Source: JBEVEP01 sp040512755 (lineage in GTDB: Bacteria; Pseudomonadota; Alphaproteobacteria; Rhizobiales; Rhizobiaceae). From it: a DNA stretch of 15,691 nucleotides. Shown here piece by piece: positions 7,839 to 15,691 of this stretch (within the stretch, counting starts at the first letter, position 1; each line of letters begins with the position of its first letter). The position numbers and the translations under genes were made by a program. The DNA is taken from NCBI GenBank assembly GCA_040512755.1, contig JBEVEP010000086.1, positions 1 to 15,691 on the forward strand, read 5' to 3'. The notes under the pieces are model-generated. The model had not been told where the DNA came from. It saw only the letters and a list, made by a program, of their open reading frames with translations, and searched no databases.

Positions 7839-8161
7839 GGCTGGTCCAAGCCGGCGACACGCTGGCCGGCCGGTTTCCATCAAGCCCAGCCGGAGGAGAG
7901 AGGCCGCAATTCGGTCCGGTGTTCCGTTCGTGAGCAGATGGCTGCAAAATTCTTGCAGCAAGATGGCCGCGGCAGAATCACTTGTCTTCACTGACAGGCG
8001 TCGAGGCATTTGGCCCGTCGTCGCAGGCCCAAGCCCTCTTCAGCTAGAACAAAAATCTAGTCAAACCGCTTCGCGGCGGAAAACGGTCCCATCATCGGGC
8101 CAATATAAGCAATCGACAAAAGCTACTTCGTTTATAGACTAAAGTAGCAGGAGGCCGAACC
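7839..8161. other. Gap without a supported gene
   Basis: Between the small membrane protein and the 50-residue ORF I see no gene with a usable start signal. A 70-residue plus-strand frame beginning with GTG at 7930 lacks a Shine-Dalgarno and has unconvincing composition. The last 50 bp hold the putative promoter and inverted repeat listed separately. Confidence 0.5.
8113..8148 (+). promoter_or_regulatory. Putative promoter with overlapping inverted repeat
   Basis: TCGACA (8113-8118) and TAGACT (8135-8140) with 16-bp spacing resemble -35 and -10 boxes. TATAGA (8133-8138) is an alternative -10. GCTACTT (8122-8128) and AAGTAGC (8142-8148) form a perfect 7-bp inverted repeat that straddles the -10 region and ends directly before the Shine-Dalgarno AGGAGG (8149-8154). 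It could be an operator on DNA or a stem-loop in the leader RNA. Confidence 0.4.
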
Positions 8162-8314
8162 ATGTCCGGCATTGCTCATGTAGTCGAAGCTTACCGGTCC
8201 AGAATGTGGGCCGTGGCCACCGGCGCGTTCACCGCGGACGAACATCACGACCGGGTCGCATTAACGCCGTCGGTCTCGTCTACGGGGGCCATCGTCCCAA
8301 GCGTCATTCACTAA
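8162..8314 (+). CDS. Small hypothetical protein, 50 residues
   Basis: ATG 8162 follows a near-perfect Shine-Dalgarno AGGAGG (8149-8154) at 7-nt spacing, one of the strongest in the window, and the frame closes at TAA 8312-8314. The product begins MSGIAHVVEAYRSRMWAVAT, has a His/Asp-rich middle (ADEHHDRV) and a Ser/Thr/Val-rich end. I recognise no family, and it has no transmembrane segment or signal peptide. The flavin monooxygenase start lies 64 bp downstream on the same strand, so the two may share a transcript. It could be a small protein or a leader ORF for the monooxygenase. The start signal is strong and the protein itself is uninformative. Confidence 0.45.
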   Translation: MSGIAHVVEAYRSRMWAVATGAFTADEHHDRVALTPSVSSTGAIVPSVIH

Positions 8315-8378
8315 ACCATTGATCCAGGGGGTCGCAGAACCGCTCCGTGCAAGGGGCTCGCATGATGGAGGAGATTGC

Positions 8379-9323
8379 ATGTCAATTGAGTTCACGCATG
8401 TACCGGCTTTCACTCAACAGCGGCACGAGAATCTTGACAATTCCGGTGCACGGCAGACGCTGGCGCTCCTCGAACATGCAGGGTTCGGGCGCATCGTCAT
8501 CGACAGCCCGGCGGGCCTCCTTGCGACTATGGATGTCGCGGCGGAAGCAGCCCGCCGAACTTCCTCTCTCGGCCTGGTCCTCACCCACTGGGCTGGCGTC
8601 ATCGCCCCCGTGATAGCCGCGCGCCAACTTGCAGAACTTGACCGCCTCAGCGAGGGACGTCTGTCGCTGAGGATGCTTGCCGGTTTCGATGGCGCTGCGG
8701 ATGACGAGCCAGGCTCGTCAAAAGACCATTTTGTGGCTTTGCAGCAGATGGACGAGTATCTGACGCTGCTCAAGCGGCTCTGGTCCAATGACAGGCCATT
8801 CGATCACGAGGGACGCTTCTACAGCGTACGCAATGGCTACGTCGCAAGGAAAGGACCGCAAGGCGGCGGAATCCAGATCCGCATGGGCGGTGTTTCAGGG
8901 ACGGCGCTCAAGATAGCCGGCCGACATGCTGACATCTTTGAAGTTGCTGCCGGGACCCCTGAGGACATCATCGACCTGGTTTACAGGTTGCGTGTGGCCG
9001 CAACCCAGTATGGCCGTGCGAGCAAGATCCGCTTCGCCTTACCGGTCCGCATCGATGCGACCGAACAGGAAACGAGCGCGCGGGACGCTGTGGCGGAACC
9101 GGATGGTGCACACAGTGGCGTCCGCGTCTCCGGCTCGCCGGAGCAGATCGCTGAGTCCTTGCTGACTTATGTCACGCTGGGCATCAACGAGTTCATGATT
9201 TCCGGCCTGGACGACGATGTGTCCATCGCGGGTTTCCTGCATCAGCTTGCGCCGATTTCGCAAGGACGTCGAATTGCGGGGAAGGCTCTGGGCGGCATCG
9301 CGCCGTCGGCGTTTCGGCTCTGA
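8379..9323 (+). CDS. LLM-class flavin-dependent monooxygenase, SsuD-like
   Basis: The 314-residue protein has the bacterial luciferase-like TIM-barrel layout. An opening strand and an early helix LALLEHAGFGRIVID are followed by SLGLVLTHWAGVIAPVIAARQLAELDRLSEGRL, close to the alkanesulfonate monooxygenase pattern of aligned ARQ and DRLS.GR. Then come LKRLWSNDRPFDHEGRFYSV, IQIRMGGVSGTALKIAGRHADIFEVAAGTPE and a closing TLGINEFMISG. Such enzymes use reduced FMN from a partner reductase plus O2, often to cleave C-S bonds of organosulfonates. The true substrate is not readable here. SsuD itself is about 380 residues, so this protein is shorter, with the loss falling after the RFALPVRI strand where SsuD carries an inserted segment. 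I chose ATG 8379 because GGAGGAG (8367-8373) lies 5 nt upstream. An upstream TTG at 8319 would add an unlikely leader. No flavin reductase or sulfonate transporter is adjacent. Confidence 0.85.
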   Translation: MSIEFTHVPAFTQQRHENLDNSGARQTLALLEHAGFGRIVIDSPAGLLATMDVAAEAARRTSSLGLVLTHWAGVIAPVIAARQLAELDRLSEGRLSLRMLAGFDGAADDEPGSSKDHFVALQQMDEYLTLLKRLWSNDRPFDHEGRFYSVRNGYVARKGPQGGGIQIRMGGVSGTALKIAGRHADIFEVAAGTPEDIIDLVYRLRVAATQYGRASKIRFALPVRIDATEQETSARDAVAEPDGAHSGVRVSGSPEQIAESLLTYVTLGINEFMISGLDDDVSIAGFLHQLAPISQGRRIAGKALGGIAPSAFRL

Positions 9324-9330
9324 ATCCCTC

Positions 9331-9427
9331 GAGAGCAATTCCAGGAAAGTGGAAACCGGTTTTCCGTCCGGAATTGCGTTAAGACAAAGAATTAGAGGGG
9401 TTCAGCGAATCAATGAAACACTGAGCC
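9331..9427. repeat. Two-part rhizobial intergenic repeat
   Basis: The first part carries inverted arms GCAATTCC (9335-9342) and GGAATTGC (9370-9377) around AAACCGGTTT, a pattern found between many Rhizobiaceae and Mesorhizobium genes. The second part is an imperfect hairpin, GGTTCAGCG (9399-9407) with CACTGAGCC (9419-9427), decayed from a better palindrome. It begins 7 bp after the monooxygenase stop and may help end that transcript. Confidence 0.65.
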
Positions 9428-9455
9428 ACGGTCGTCGGACCGGGGCGTTTGTCTT

Positions 9456-9908
9456 TCACTCGGCGACCGGGGGGATCACACCCTTGCGGAAGGCGAAGCA
9501 GCCATAAAAGCGTCGCTCCCCGGTTTGGATCACGCAATAGGCCTGCTTCGCGCGCTCATAGAACGCGTAGCGCTCTATGGCGACCATCGGCCAAGGCTTG
9601 CCCTCGCTGGCAGTGACGGCATTTTGCACTTCGCGCTGCACGTCCGGAACCTCGCTCGGATTGCCGACCACCTCCATGCGTGTGGCCGCGTCATCCACGA
9701 ACGTATCGAGCGGATAGACAGAAAGCACTGCCTTCACCACCTCCGGCGCGCCGGCATCGATCCTCAGCAACTTGCCCAGCCGGGTCTGGCGCGCCACTGA
9801 GTCGGAAGGAAAATTGGCGTCGGCGATGATCAGGTCGTCGCCGTGCCCCATGGCGCGCAGCGCGTGGAGCACATCGGCATTGAGAAGCGGGTTGATACCC
9901 TTCAGCAT
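9456..9908 (-). CDS. RbsD/FucU family sugar mutarotase, FucU type
   Basis: The 150-residue cytoplasmic protein matches the L-fucose mutarotase group. Such enzymes interconvert the alpha and beta anomers of a reducing sugar so that transport and the first catabolic enzyme are not limited by spontaneous mutarotation. Family marks are the opening MLKGINPLLNADVLHALRAMGHGD with the active-site His22, ADANFPSDS, and the C-terminal ERYAFYERAKQAY (112-124) and TGERRFYGCFAFRKGVI. These fit FucU better than RbsD. ATG 9908 is favoured because GGGAGGAAAATTC directly precedes it. An upstream in-frame start at 9974 adds an unconserved tail. It lies 260 bp downstream of the sugar-binding protein gene, on the same strand and beyond a hairpin, so it may be the last gene of the uptake operon or have its own promoter. 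The exact sugar is uncertain. Confidence 0.88.
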   Translation of the reverse strand: MLKGINPLLNADVLHALRAMGHGDDLIIADANFPSDSVARQTRLGKLLRIDAGAPEVVKAVLSVYPLDTFVDDAATRMEVVGNPSEVPDVQREVQNAVTASEGKPWPMVAIERYAFYERAKQAYCVIQTGERRFYGCFAFRKGVIPPVAE

Positions 9909-9989
9909 GAATTTTCCTCCCAAATGATATCGTCGGACCGGCGAAATCCACTTGCTGGCCGGCGAGTCGGACAAATGGTAGAGCGGGTC

Positions 9990-10033
9990 AGCGTTAGTTG
10001 AAACGCTGGACCAATCTAACTCTTTGTTTCAAC
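9990..10033. promoter_or_regulatory. Overlapping inverted repeats upstream of the mutarotase gene
   Basis: GTTGAAAC (9997-10004) is repeated in inverted form as GTTTCAAC (10026-10033). AGCGTT (9990-9995) pairs with AACGCT (10002-10007). TTGAAACG at 9998-10005 equals one half of the LacI-type palindrome near the ATPase gene, so this may be a weak or half operator for the mutarotase gene. No clear promoter boxes accompany it. Confidence 0.3.
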
Positions 10034-10123
10034 AATCTTCTTCGACCACAGGTCCGCTGCGCGCCGGATCGGACCAAGGCCTTGGAACCGCACAAAGCTT
10101 GTTGCCGCAGTTTGGCGAAACGC

Positions 10124-10157
10124 CCGGATCGTCCGACTCTCACGAGAGACGATCCGG
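10124..10157 (-). terminator. Hairpin after the transporter genes, probable terminator or attenuator
   Basis: A perfect 10-bp stem, CCGGATCGTC (10124-10133) and GACGATCCGG (10148-10157), closes a 14-nt loop that can itself form a 3-bp inner stem. It starts 10 nt beyond the stop codon of the minus-strand sugar-binding protein gene. The minus strand continues GCGTTTCGCC, a poor U-tract. It may therefore end most transcripts, or protect the upstream mRNA while allowing some read-through into the mutarotase gene. Confidence 0.55.
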
Positions 10158-10167
10158 ACATGCAAGC

Positions 10168-11133
10168 TCACATTCCTTTTGCCTTTAGAACGGCTTCGGC
10201 ATTCTCAGCCGTTACTTTCTCCGTCGGCAGAGTGATCGTCTTTTCGACCTTCTCGCCGTTCAGATGCTTGATTGCCTGCCGAAGCCCTTCCGCCCCGGGA
10301 GTGGCATAGAGAAACGTCGCCGTCAGCTCACCGTTCTTCACCCAGGTCACGCCCTCTCCCGGCAAAGCGTCGATGCCGATGAACTTGATCTCTTTCTCAC
10401 GTCCGGCATCCTTGGCGGCAAGGTATGCGCCGTAGGCCATCGGATCGTTGTGGCCATAGACGAGATCGATCTTCTCGTTGTTGCGCAGGGCGGTCGCCAT
10501 GATGTTATAGGCCTGATCCTGCTTCCAGTCGCCCGACTGCTGGTCAAGCAGGTTCTTGATTCCCGCTTCCTTGTCGGTGAATTCGTGGAAGCCGTTGTGG
10601 CGGTCGTGCGCTGGCTGTGTGCCCATGCCGCCCCAGATCTCGACGACGTTGCCCTGCGCCTTTCCAGCCCCGCCAAGGATCTCCACGGCATATTCGCCCG
10701 CCGCACGGCCTATCAGCACATTATCGCCGCCCACGAACTGCGTATATTTGTCAGTTTCCACGTTGCGGTCGAGTACGAAGACCGGGATGTTTGCATCAAT
10801 CGCCTGCTGCACAACGCCTGTGAGACCGGCGGACTCCTTGGGCGAAATCAGCAGGGCGTCGACCTCCTGACGGATCAGGTTTTCGACATCGGCCACTTGC
10901 TTCTCGGTTTTGTCCTCGCCGTCGGTGATGATCAACTCGACTTCGGGGTGTTTCTCGGCCTCGGCTATGATGTCCTTGTTGAATTGGGCGCGCCAGGGTT
11001 CGATCGTTGTCGCCTGGCTGAAGCCGACCTTCCATTTCTTTTCCTGCGCTACGGCACTTTGACTGCCCGTCAGCCCAGCGGCGACGGTCAGCGCGGAGAG
11101 GGCTGCAAGTCCAATAAGGTCGCGACGTCTCAT
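10168..11133 (-). CDS. Sugar ABC transporter substrate-binding protein (CUT2 family)
   Basis: The 321-residue precursor has a signal peptide, with RRRD at the start, a hydrophobic run LIGLAALSALTVAAGL and a probable cut after AVA at residue 29. The twin-arginine-like start leaves Tat export possible. The mature part is a type I periplasmic binding fold of the ribose/galactofuranose group: KVGFSQATTIEPWRAQFN, EVDALLISPKES, IPVFVLDRNVETDKYTQFVGGDN, QPAHDRHNGF, QSGDWKQDQAYNIM, VYGHNDPMAYGAYLAAKDAG and IDALPGEGV. The aromatic and Arg/Asp/Asn residues in these blocks are the usual hexose or pentose contacts. The general pattern is nearer to YtfQ (galactofuranose) than to RbsB, but I do not assign a sugar. 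ATG 11133 follows GGAGG at about 9-nt spacing. The start overlaps the permease stop as ATGA. It is the third gene of the transport operon. Confidence 0.93.
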   Translation of the reverse strand: MRRRDLIGLAALSALTVAAGLTGSQSAVAQEKKWKVGFSQATTIEPWRAQFNKDIIAEAEKHPEVELIITDGEDKTEKQVADVENLIRQEVDALLISPKESAGLTGVVQQAIDANIPVFVLDRNVETDKYTQFVGGDNVLIGRAAGEYAVEILGGAGKAQGNVVEIWGGMGTQPAHDRHNGFHEFTDKEAGIKNLLDQQSGDWKQDQAYNIMATALRNNEKIDLVYGHNDPMAYGAYLAAKDAGREKEIKFIGIDALPGEGVTWVKNGELTATFLYATPGAEGLRQAIKHLNGEKVEKTITLPTEKVTAENAEAVLKAKGM

Positions 11134-12442
11134 TTTGACTTTCCTCCGGTGTTGTGAGCCATGGTCTCATTTGGGCCACGCTGATCGGCGGCCGCATCCT
11201 TCTGCGCCGGCCGGGCAGCCGGCAGGCGCAAAAAGCTCAAAAGATCAAGGGCGTTGCGCTCTTGAACGAGCACTGTACCGACGATGATCAGGCCCTTCAG
11301 AACGAGCTGAAGGTTGGAGTTGATGTTGTGGAGCTGCAGGATGTTGGAAAGCAGCCCGAAGATCAGCACGCCGCAGAAGGTGCCGGCCATCGATCCCCGC
11401 CCGCCCATAAGGCTTGTGCCACCGATGACGACGGCCGCGATGGCATCGAGTTCGAGCCCCGCGCCCGCGTCAGGCTTGCCCTGCCGGTACTGCGCGACAT
11501 AGAGCACGGCGGCGACACCGGCCAGCAGCCCGGAGACCGCGTAGGTTACGATTTTCACCTTGCCGGCATCGATACCGGAAAGTCGTGCAGCCTCCTCGTT
11601 ACCGCCAATCGCGTAGACATAGCGGCCGAAAGGCGTGAAACGCAGCACTGCCGCGTAGCAGACGATCGCGGCGATGAAGAAAAGCCCGGGCATAGGCACG
11701 ACGCCGAAGACCAGCGAGCGCAGCGTGTCAAACTCAGCCACCGCATTGCTGCCTGTGTAAACGGGTAACACGGCGTTGTTCTGGCCAGCTGTCAGGCGCG
11801 CGATCCCGAGTGCCGTGACCATCATGGCAAGCGTCACGATGAAGGGCTGAAGCCGGCCGCCCACGATGATGATGCCGTTGATGGCTCCGAAGCAGAGGCC
11901 CACGCAGGGCGCAACGATCAAAACGCCAAGGACGCCGAACTTGGTGGCGACCTGAGGCAGCAGGAACCATAACAGTAGTCCGGCAAGGACGGCGCCAACG
12001 ACCAGCGGAATGATGAGGCCGCGGGTGCGGTCCAAAACAACGTCACGGCCGAGATCAGCTCCGAGGCGCTGCTTCTCGATATTGGCGAAGACGAAGCGGG
12101 TTACCGCGTAGCCGATTGTCAGCACGACAAGTCCGGCCATCGGCAGGCCGAAGGCGGCAGCGGGCGTGTCGCCCTCGATTGTCAGCAGCATGGCGCAGAC
12201 GACCGTGCAGACGGCCATGACGGACCCTACGGACAAGTCGATGCCGCCGGTGATGATGACGGCGGTCATACCGGTAGCGATCAGGCCGGTGATCGACACC
12301 TGCCTCAGCACATCGAGCAGATTGCCGTAGGACAGGAAGATGTTGTTACCCTTTGAGCTCACCGGCGAACCGAGAATGCCGATGAGAAAGATGGCGATGA
12401 GCCCCCAGTAGAGCTTGGTGCGGGAGAGGAGCTTGAGCACTC

Positions 12443-12446
<4 letters not shown>
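11130..12446 (-). CDS. Sugar ABC transporter permease (RbsC-like, CUT2 family)
   Basis: This 438-residue inner-membrane protein forms the translocation channel for the importer. Family signatures are IITGGIDLSVGSVMA near residues 65-80, GAINGIIIVGGRLQPFIVTLAMM in the middle, FTPFGRYVYAIGGNEEAARLSGI (contact with the ATPase) and the C-terminal IGGTSLMGGRGSMAGTFCGVLIFGLL. The protein is about 100 residues longer than RbsC (about 320). The extra length lies mainly between the early transmembrane helices and GAINGIII, in a charged loop near residues 115-140 followed by additional hydrophobic helices, and in a polar C-terminal tail of about 35 residues. Longer permeases such as XylH are known, so the length alone is not abnormal. 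Its start overlaps the ATPase stop and its stop overlaps the binding-protein start, both as ATGA, which indicates coupled translation. Confidence 0.92.
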
Positions 12447-14023
<1,577 letters not shown>

Positions 14024-14058
14024 GACGGGCCTCCCATCCGCGTCGCTGATCCTGCCGT

Positions 14059-14087
14059 AGCTAATCGAAACGTTTCAAAACTGTCAA
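14059..14087 (-). promoter_or_regulatory. Promoter of the sugar transport operon
   Basis: On the minus strand a consensus -35 TTGACA (complement of 14082-14087) is followed after 17 bp by TTAGCT (complement of 14059-14064), a weak -10. The palindromic operator occupies the spacer, so repressor binding would block RNA polymerase directly. Confidence 0.6.
14065..14078. promoter_or_regulatory. LacI-family operator 1 (transport promoter)
   Basis: TCGAAACGTTTCAA has the perfect core palindrome GAAACGTTTC (14067-14076) with the central CG typical of LacI/GalR-family sites. It lies between the -35 and -10 elements of the transport operon. The divergent regulator is the obvious ligand. Confidence 0.75.
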
Positions 14088-14186
14088 TGTTGTTGACTCC
14101 ATTGGAACGCTAAAGATCGCTTGTTGGGATACTTATCCTATTGAGTTCCAAGGCTTCTCTTTCCGCCCTATCGAGGGTATCGTCGA

Positions 14187-14199
14187 CTAAACGTTTCAG
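14187..14199. promoter_or_regulatory. LacI-family operator 2 (regulator leader)
   Basis: CTAAACGTTTCAG has the 8-bp palindromic core AAACGTTT (14189-14196) and shares AAACGTTTC with operator 1. It ends 12 bp before the regulator ATG at 14212, which points to autoregulation by roadblock or overlap with its promoter. The two centres are 121 bp apart. Confidence 0.7.
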
Positions 14200-14211
14200 T
14201 TGTGAGCGACA

Positions 14212-15267
14212 ATGAGCGAGCGGAGAAGAAGATCGAGGGCGCCGACGATGCTCGACGTAGCGCGGGAGGCCAATGTCTCCGTCGCAACGGTTTCAGCGTT
14301 CATCAACAACGCCGGAAAGGTCAGCCCGGCCACCACGGAACGCATCGAGGCAGCGATCCGGGCCGTAGGCTACCAGCGCAACGCGGTCGCTCGCAGCCTG
14401 AAGCTTGGCAGGACGCATACGATTGGCCTGACCGTTCCCCACATCACCAATCCCTTCTTCACCGAGGTTGTTTCGGTGATCACCCAGGCGTTCGACCGCG
14501 CCGGTTATGCGGTGATGCTTTTCTGCACGGACGAGCACCTGAACAACCAGGACGACCAGATCCGACTGCTGCTCGACCGCATGGTGGATGGGCTGATCGT
14601 GGCGCGCGTAGGCGACGATACCAACTTCGGAGAGATCGTGCGCAGCGCCAAGGTGCCGATTGTTCTGATTGATCGCCTTTGCCGTGACCTGGACATTGAT
14701 GCGGTGGTTCTCGACAATCGCGCGGCCGTGCTGGAAGCTGTCGGCTACCTGACGAGCCTCGGCCACCGGCGAATCGGCTACATTGCCGGCGGAACCAATA
14801 TCTCGACCATGCAAGAGCGCGCGGCGGGCTATCGTGCGGCGCTTGAGGCCGCAGGCATTCCGTTCGATCCGGCGCTGGTCCGGCTCGGCGACTTCCACGA
14901 GCAGGACGGCTACGCTGCCGCCATGCAACTGATGACGCGGCCGGAGCGGCCTTCAGCCATCTTCTCCGCCAACAACCCGATGGTGGTCGGCGCGATGAAG
15001 GCGATCCGCGATCTTGGCTTGCGCTGCCCGGAGGATGTCTCTGTCGTTTGCTTCGACGACTTCCCGTTCGCCGATGTTTTCCAGCCGCAAATGACGACGG
15101 TCCGCCAGCCTGTGGAAGCGATCGGCGAGCAGGCCGCGGCTCTGCTCCTCGATCGTATCAACGGCACTGCCCCCGCCTCGCCTCGTCATCTCACCTTGCG
15201 GGGACGGCTCGTGATCCGCAACTCCTGCATGGCCGCTGCGGTCCGCTCGCCCGAGTTCTCGAGTTAG
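14212..15267 (+). CDS. LacI-family transcriptional regulator
   Basis: The 351-residue regulator has an N-terminal helix-turn-helix (TMLDVAREANVSVATVSAFINN, residues 12-33 approximately), a connecting helix (TTERIEAAIRAVGY) and the hinge QRNAVARSLKLGRT. From about residue 62 follows a periplasmic-binding-type sugar sensor: TIGLTVPHITNPFFTEVVSVI, VDGLIVARV, VPIVLIDR, LGHRRIGYIAGG, PSAIFSANNPMVVGAMKAI, VSVVCFDDFPFADVFQPQMTTVRQP and GEQAAALLLDRI. Proteins of this type usually repress transport genes until the sugar or a derivative binds. The divergent transporter and the two matching operators make it their likely regulator. ATG 14212 has only a weak GTGAG upstream. An ATG at 14248 would leave almost nothing before the HTH. 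The stop codon overlaps that of the convergent DUF1349 gene. Confidence 0.93.
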   Translation: MSERRRRSRAPTMLDVAREANVSVATVSAFINNAGKVSPATTERIEAAIRAVGYQRNAVARSLKLGRTHTIGLTVPHITNPFFTEVVSVITQAFDRAGYAVMLFCTDEHLNNQDDQIRLLLDRMVDGLIVARVGDDTNFGEIVRSAKVPIVLIDRLCRDLDIDAVVLDNRAAVLEAVGYLTSLGHRRIGYIAGGTNISTMQERAAGYRAALEAAGIPFDPALVRLGDFHEQDGYAAAMQLMTRPERPSAIFSANNPMVVGAMKAIRDLGLRCPEDVSVVCFDDFPFADVFQPQMTTVRQPVEAIGEQAAALLLDRINGTAPASPRHLTLRGRLVIRNSCMAAAVRSPEFSS

Positions 15268-15691
15268 CCGGCGTGAAGCTGCCGCGATATCGCGGGACCG
15301 ATGACCACGTCGCTGAACTCCGCCTCGAAGCCCGCACGCTCTGGTGAGCAGGCCATGATGCCGACTTGCGCGGCGGCGGCCCGGAACGGCGCCAGGCGCG
15401 CCAACTGCCAAGGTTGGCGAGCGATCGAGTATTGAATGCGCACTGCGTCACCGTGGCGTGACAGTCGAACCCGAACCTCGTCGGCAGGCGTGGCCTCGGG
15501 AAGGGGCACCACCGACCAGTCCGAAATGTTATGCGTGGCAACCACGCTGAAGTGCATTATGCGGTCGGTGAATTCGATCCCGGTCTTGATCCACGTCCGT
15601 TCATCGATGCGCAGCATAAGCCCGGCCTGGTCGTAGAGCTCGCTGTACTTGCCGACCACCGTGGCTTCGATTGTGAAATCCCCCTCGACTG
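15264..15691 (-). CDS. DUF1349 domain protein, 5' end cut by the window edge
   Basis: The visible 141 residues are the C-terminal part of a minus-strand gene that continues in frame past the window edge. A GTG at 15659 is internal, since conserved-looking sequence (GDFTIEATVVGKYSELYDQAGLM) spans it. The blocks YDQAGLMLRIDERTWIKTGIEF, SVVATHNISDWSVVPLP and VGIMACSPERAGFEAEFSDVVIGP fit DUF1349, a concanavalin A-like jelly-roll family related to YesU and Ree1. The function is unsettled, and carbohydrate binding or regulation is often suggested. Its stop codon (complement of 15264-15266) overlaps the regulator stop at 15265-15267, so the two are tail to tail. Its position beside a sugar regulator suggests, but does not prove, a role in the same carbohydrate pathway. 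Confidence 0.85.
   Translation of the reverse strand, partial: VEGDFTIEATVVGKYSELYDQAGLMLRIDERTWIKTGIEFTDRIMHFSVVATHNISDWSVVPLPEATPADEVRVRLSRHGDAVRIQYSIARQPWQLARLAPFRAAAAQVGIMACSPERAGFEAEFSDVVIGPAISRQLHAG

Noticed and set aside
7548..8009. 153-residue minus-strand frame across the small membrane protein gene
   Set aside because: It has no Shine-Dalgarno and low-complexity Pro/Arg/Ser composition. The plus-strand small ORF explains the region better.
9418..9455. Considered a CRISPR-like or tandem repeat cluster around the intergenic repeats
   Set aside because: The repeats here are inverted arms of single hairpins. There are no regularly spaced direct repeats and no spacers.
10264..11157. 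297-residue plus-strand open frame
   Set aside because: It is the antisense shadow of the sugar-binding protein gene, whose family motifs are unmistakable on the other strand.
14093..14098. TTGACT as a -35 box for the regulator gene
   Set aside because: No acceptable -10 lies 16-18 bp downstream on the plus strand, so the regulator promoter remains unassigned.

Overview
The window looks like chromosomal DNA of a Rhizobiales alphaproteobacterium, most likely Mesorhizobium or a close relative. The grounds are high GC content, a 1,592-residue NAD-glutamate dehydrogenase, CUT2-type sugar uptake genes, and several intergenic palindromic repeats of the kind scattered through rhizobial genomes. The genus is inferred from remembered family resemblance, not from a search.

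Left part (1-5702). A gene-free edge with three hairpins (15-43, 111-135, 171-196) precedes a minus-strand AhpD-like peroxidase-related gene (247-813). Divergent from it is the very large NAD-dependent glutamate dehydrogenase gene (924-5702). The stop codon of that gene lies inside the left terminal inverted repeat of a 275-bp MITE-like element (5699-5973).

Middle part (5974-9455). This is a loosely packed accessory stretch with long gaps. It holds an unrecognised 194-residue protein (6152-6736), a secreted META-domain protein (7104-7529, minus), a 52-residue membrane protein (7680-7838), a 50-residue ORF with a strong Shine-Dalgarno and an inverted repeat just upstream (8162-8314), and an SsuD-like flavin monooxygenase (8379-9323). 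The monooxygenase is followed by a two-part rhizobial intergenic repeat (9331-9427). The gaps 5974-6151, 6737-7103 and 7839-8161 hold no gene I can support.

Right part (9456-15691). This is a sugar-uptake locus. On the minus strand, in transcription order, are an RbsA-type ATPase (14023-12443), a permease (12446-11130) and a periplasmic sugar-binding protein (11133-10168). The three are translationally coupled by ATGA overlaps. A hairpin (10124-10157) follows, then a FucU-type sugar mutarotase gene (9908-9456). A LacI-family regulator (14212-15267) is divergent from the ATPase. The 188-bp control region between them carries two near-identical LacI-type palindromes, one placed between the -35 and -10 elements of the transporter promoter. 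A DUF1349 protein cut off by the window edge converges on the regulator and overlaps its stop codon.

The working model is that a LacI-family repressor, released by a sugar, switches on a high-affinity importer while FucU speeds anomer interconversion of the imported sugar. FucU points towards fucose or a similar sugar, but no catabolic enzyme is visible to settle the substrate. I found no CRISPR array, tRNA, rRNA, phage genes or transposase, and nothing I would call a wholly new system. The most unusual items are the MITE-like element that supplies the dehydrogenase stop codon and the two small ORFs.
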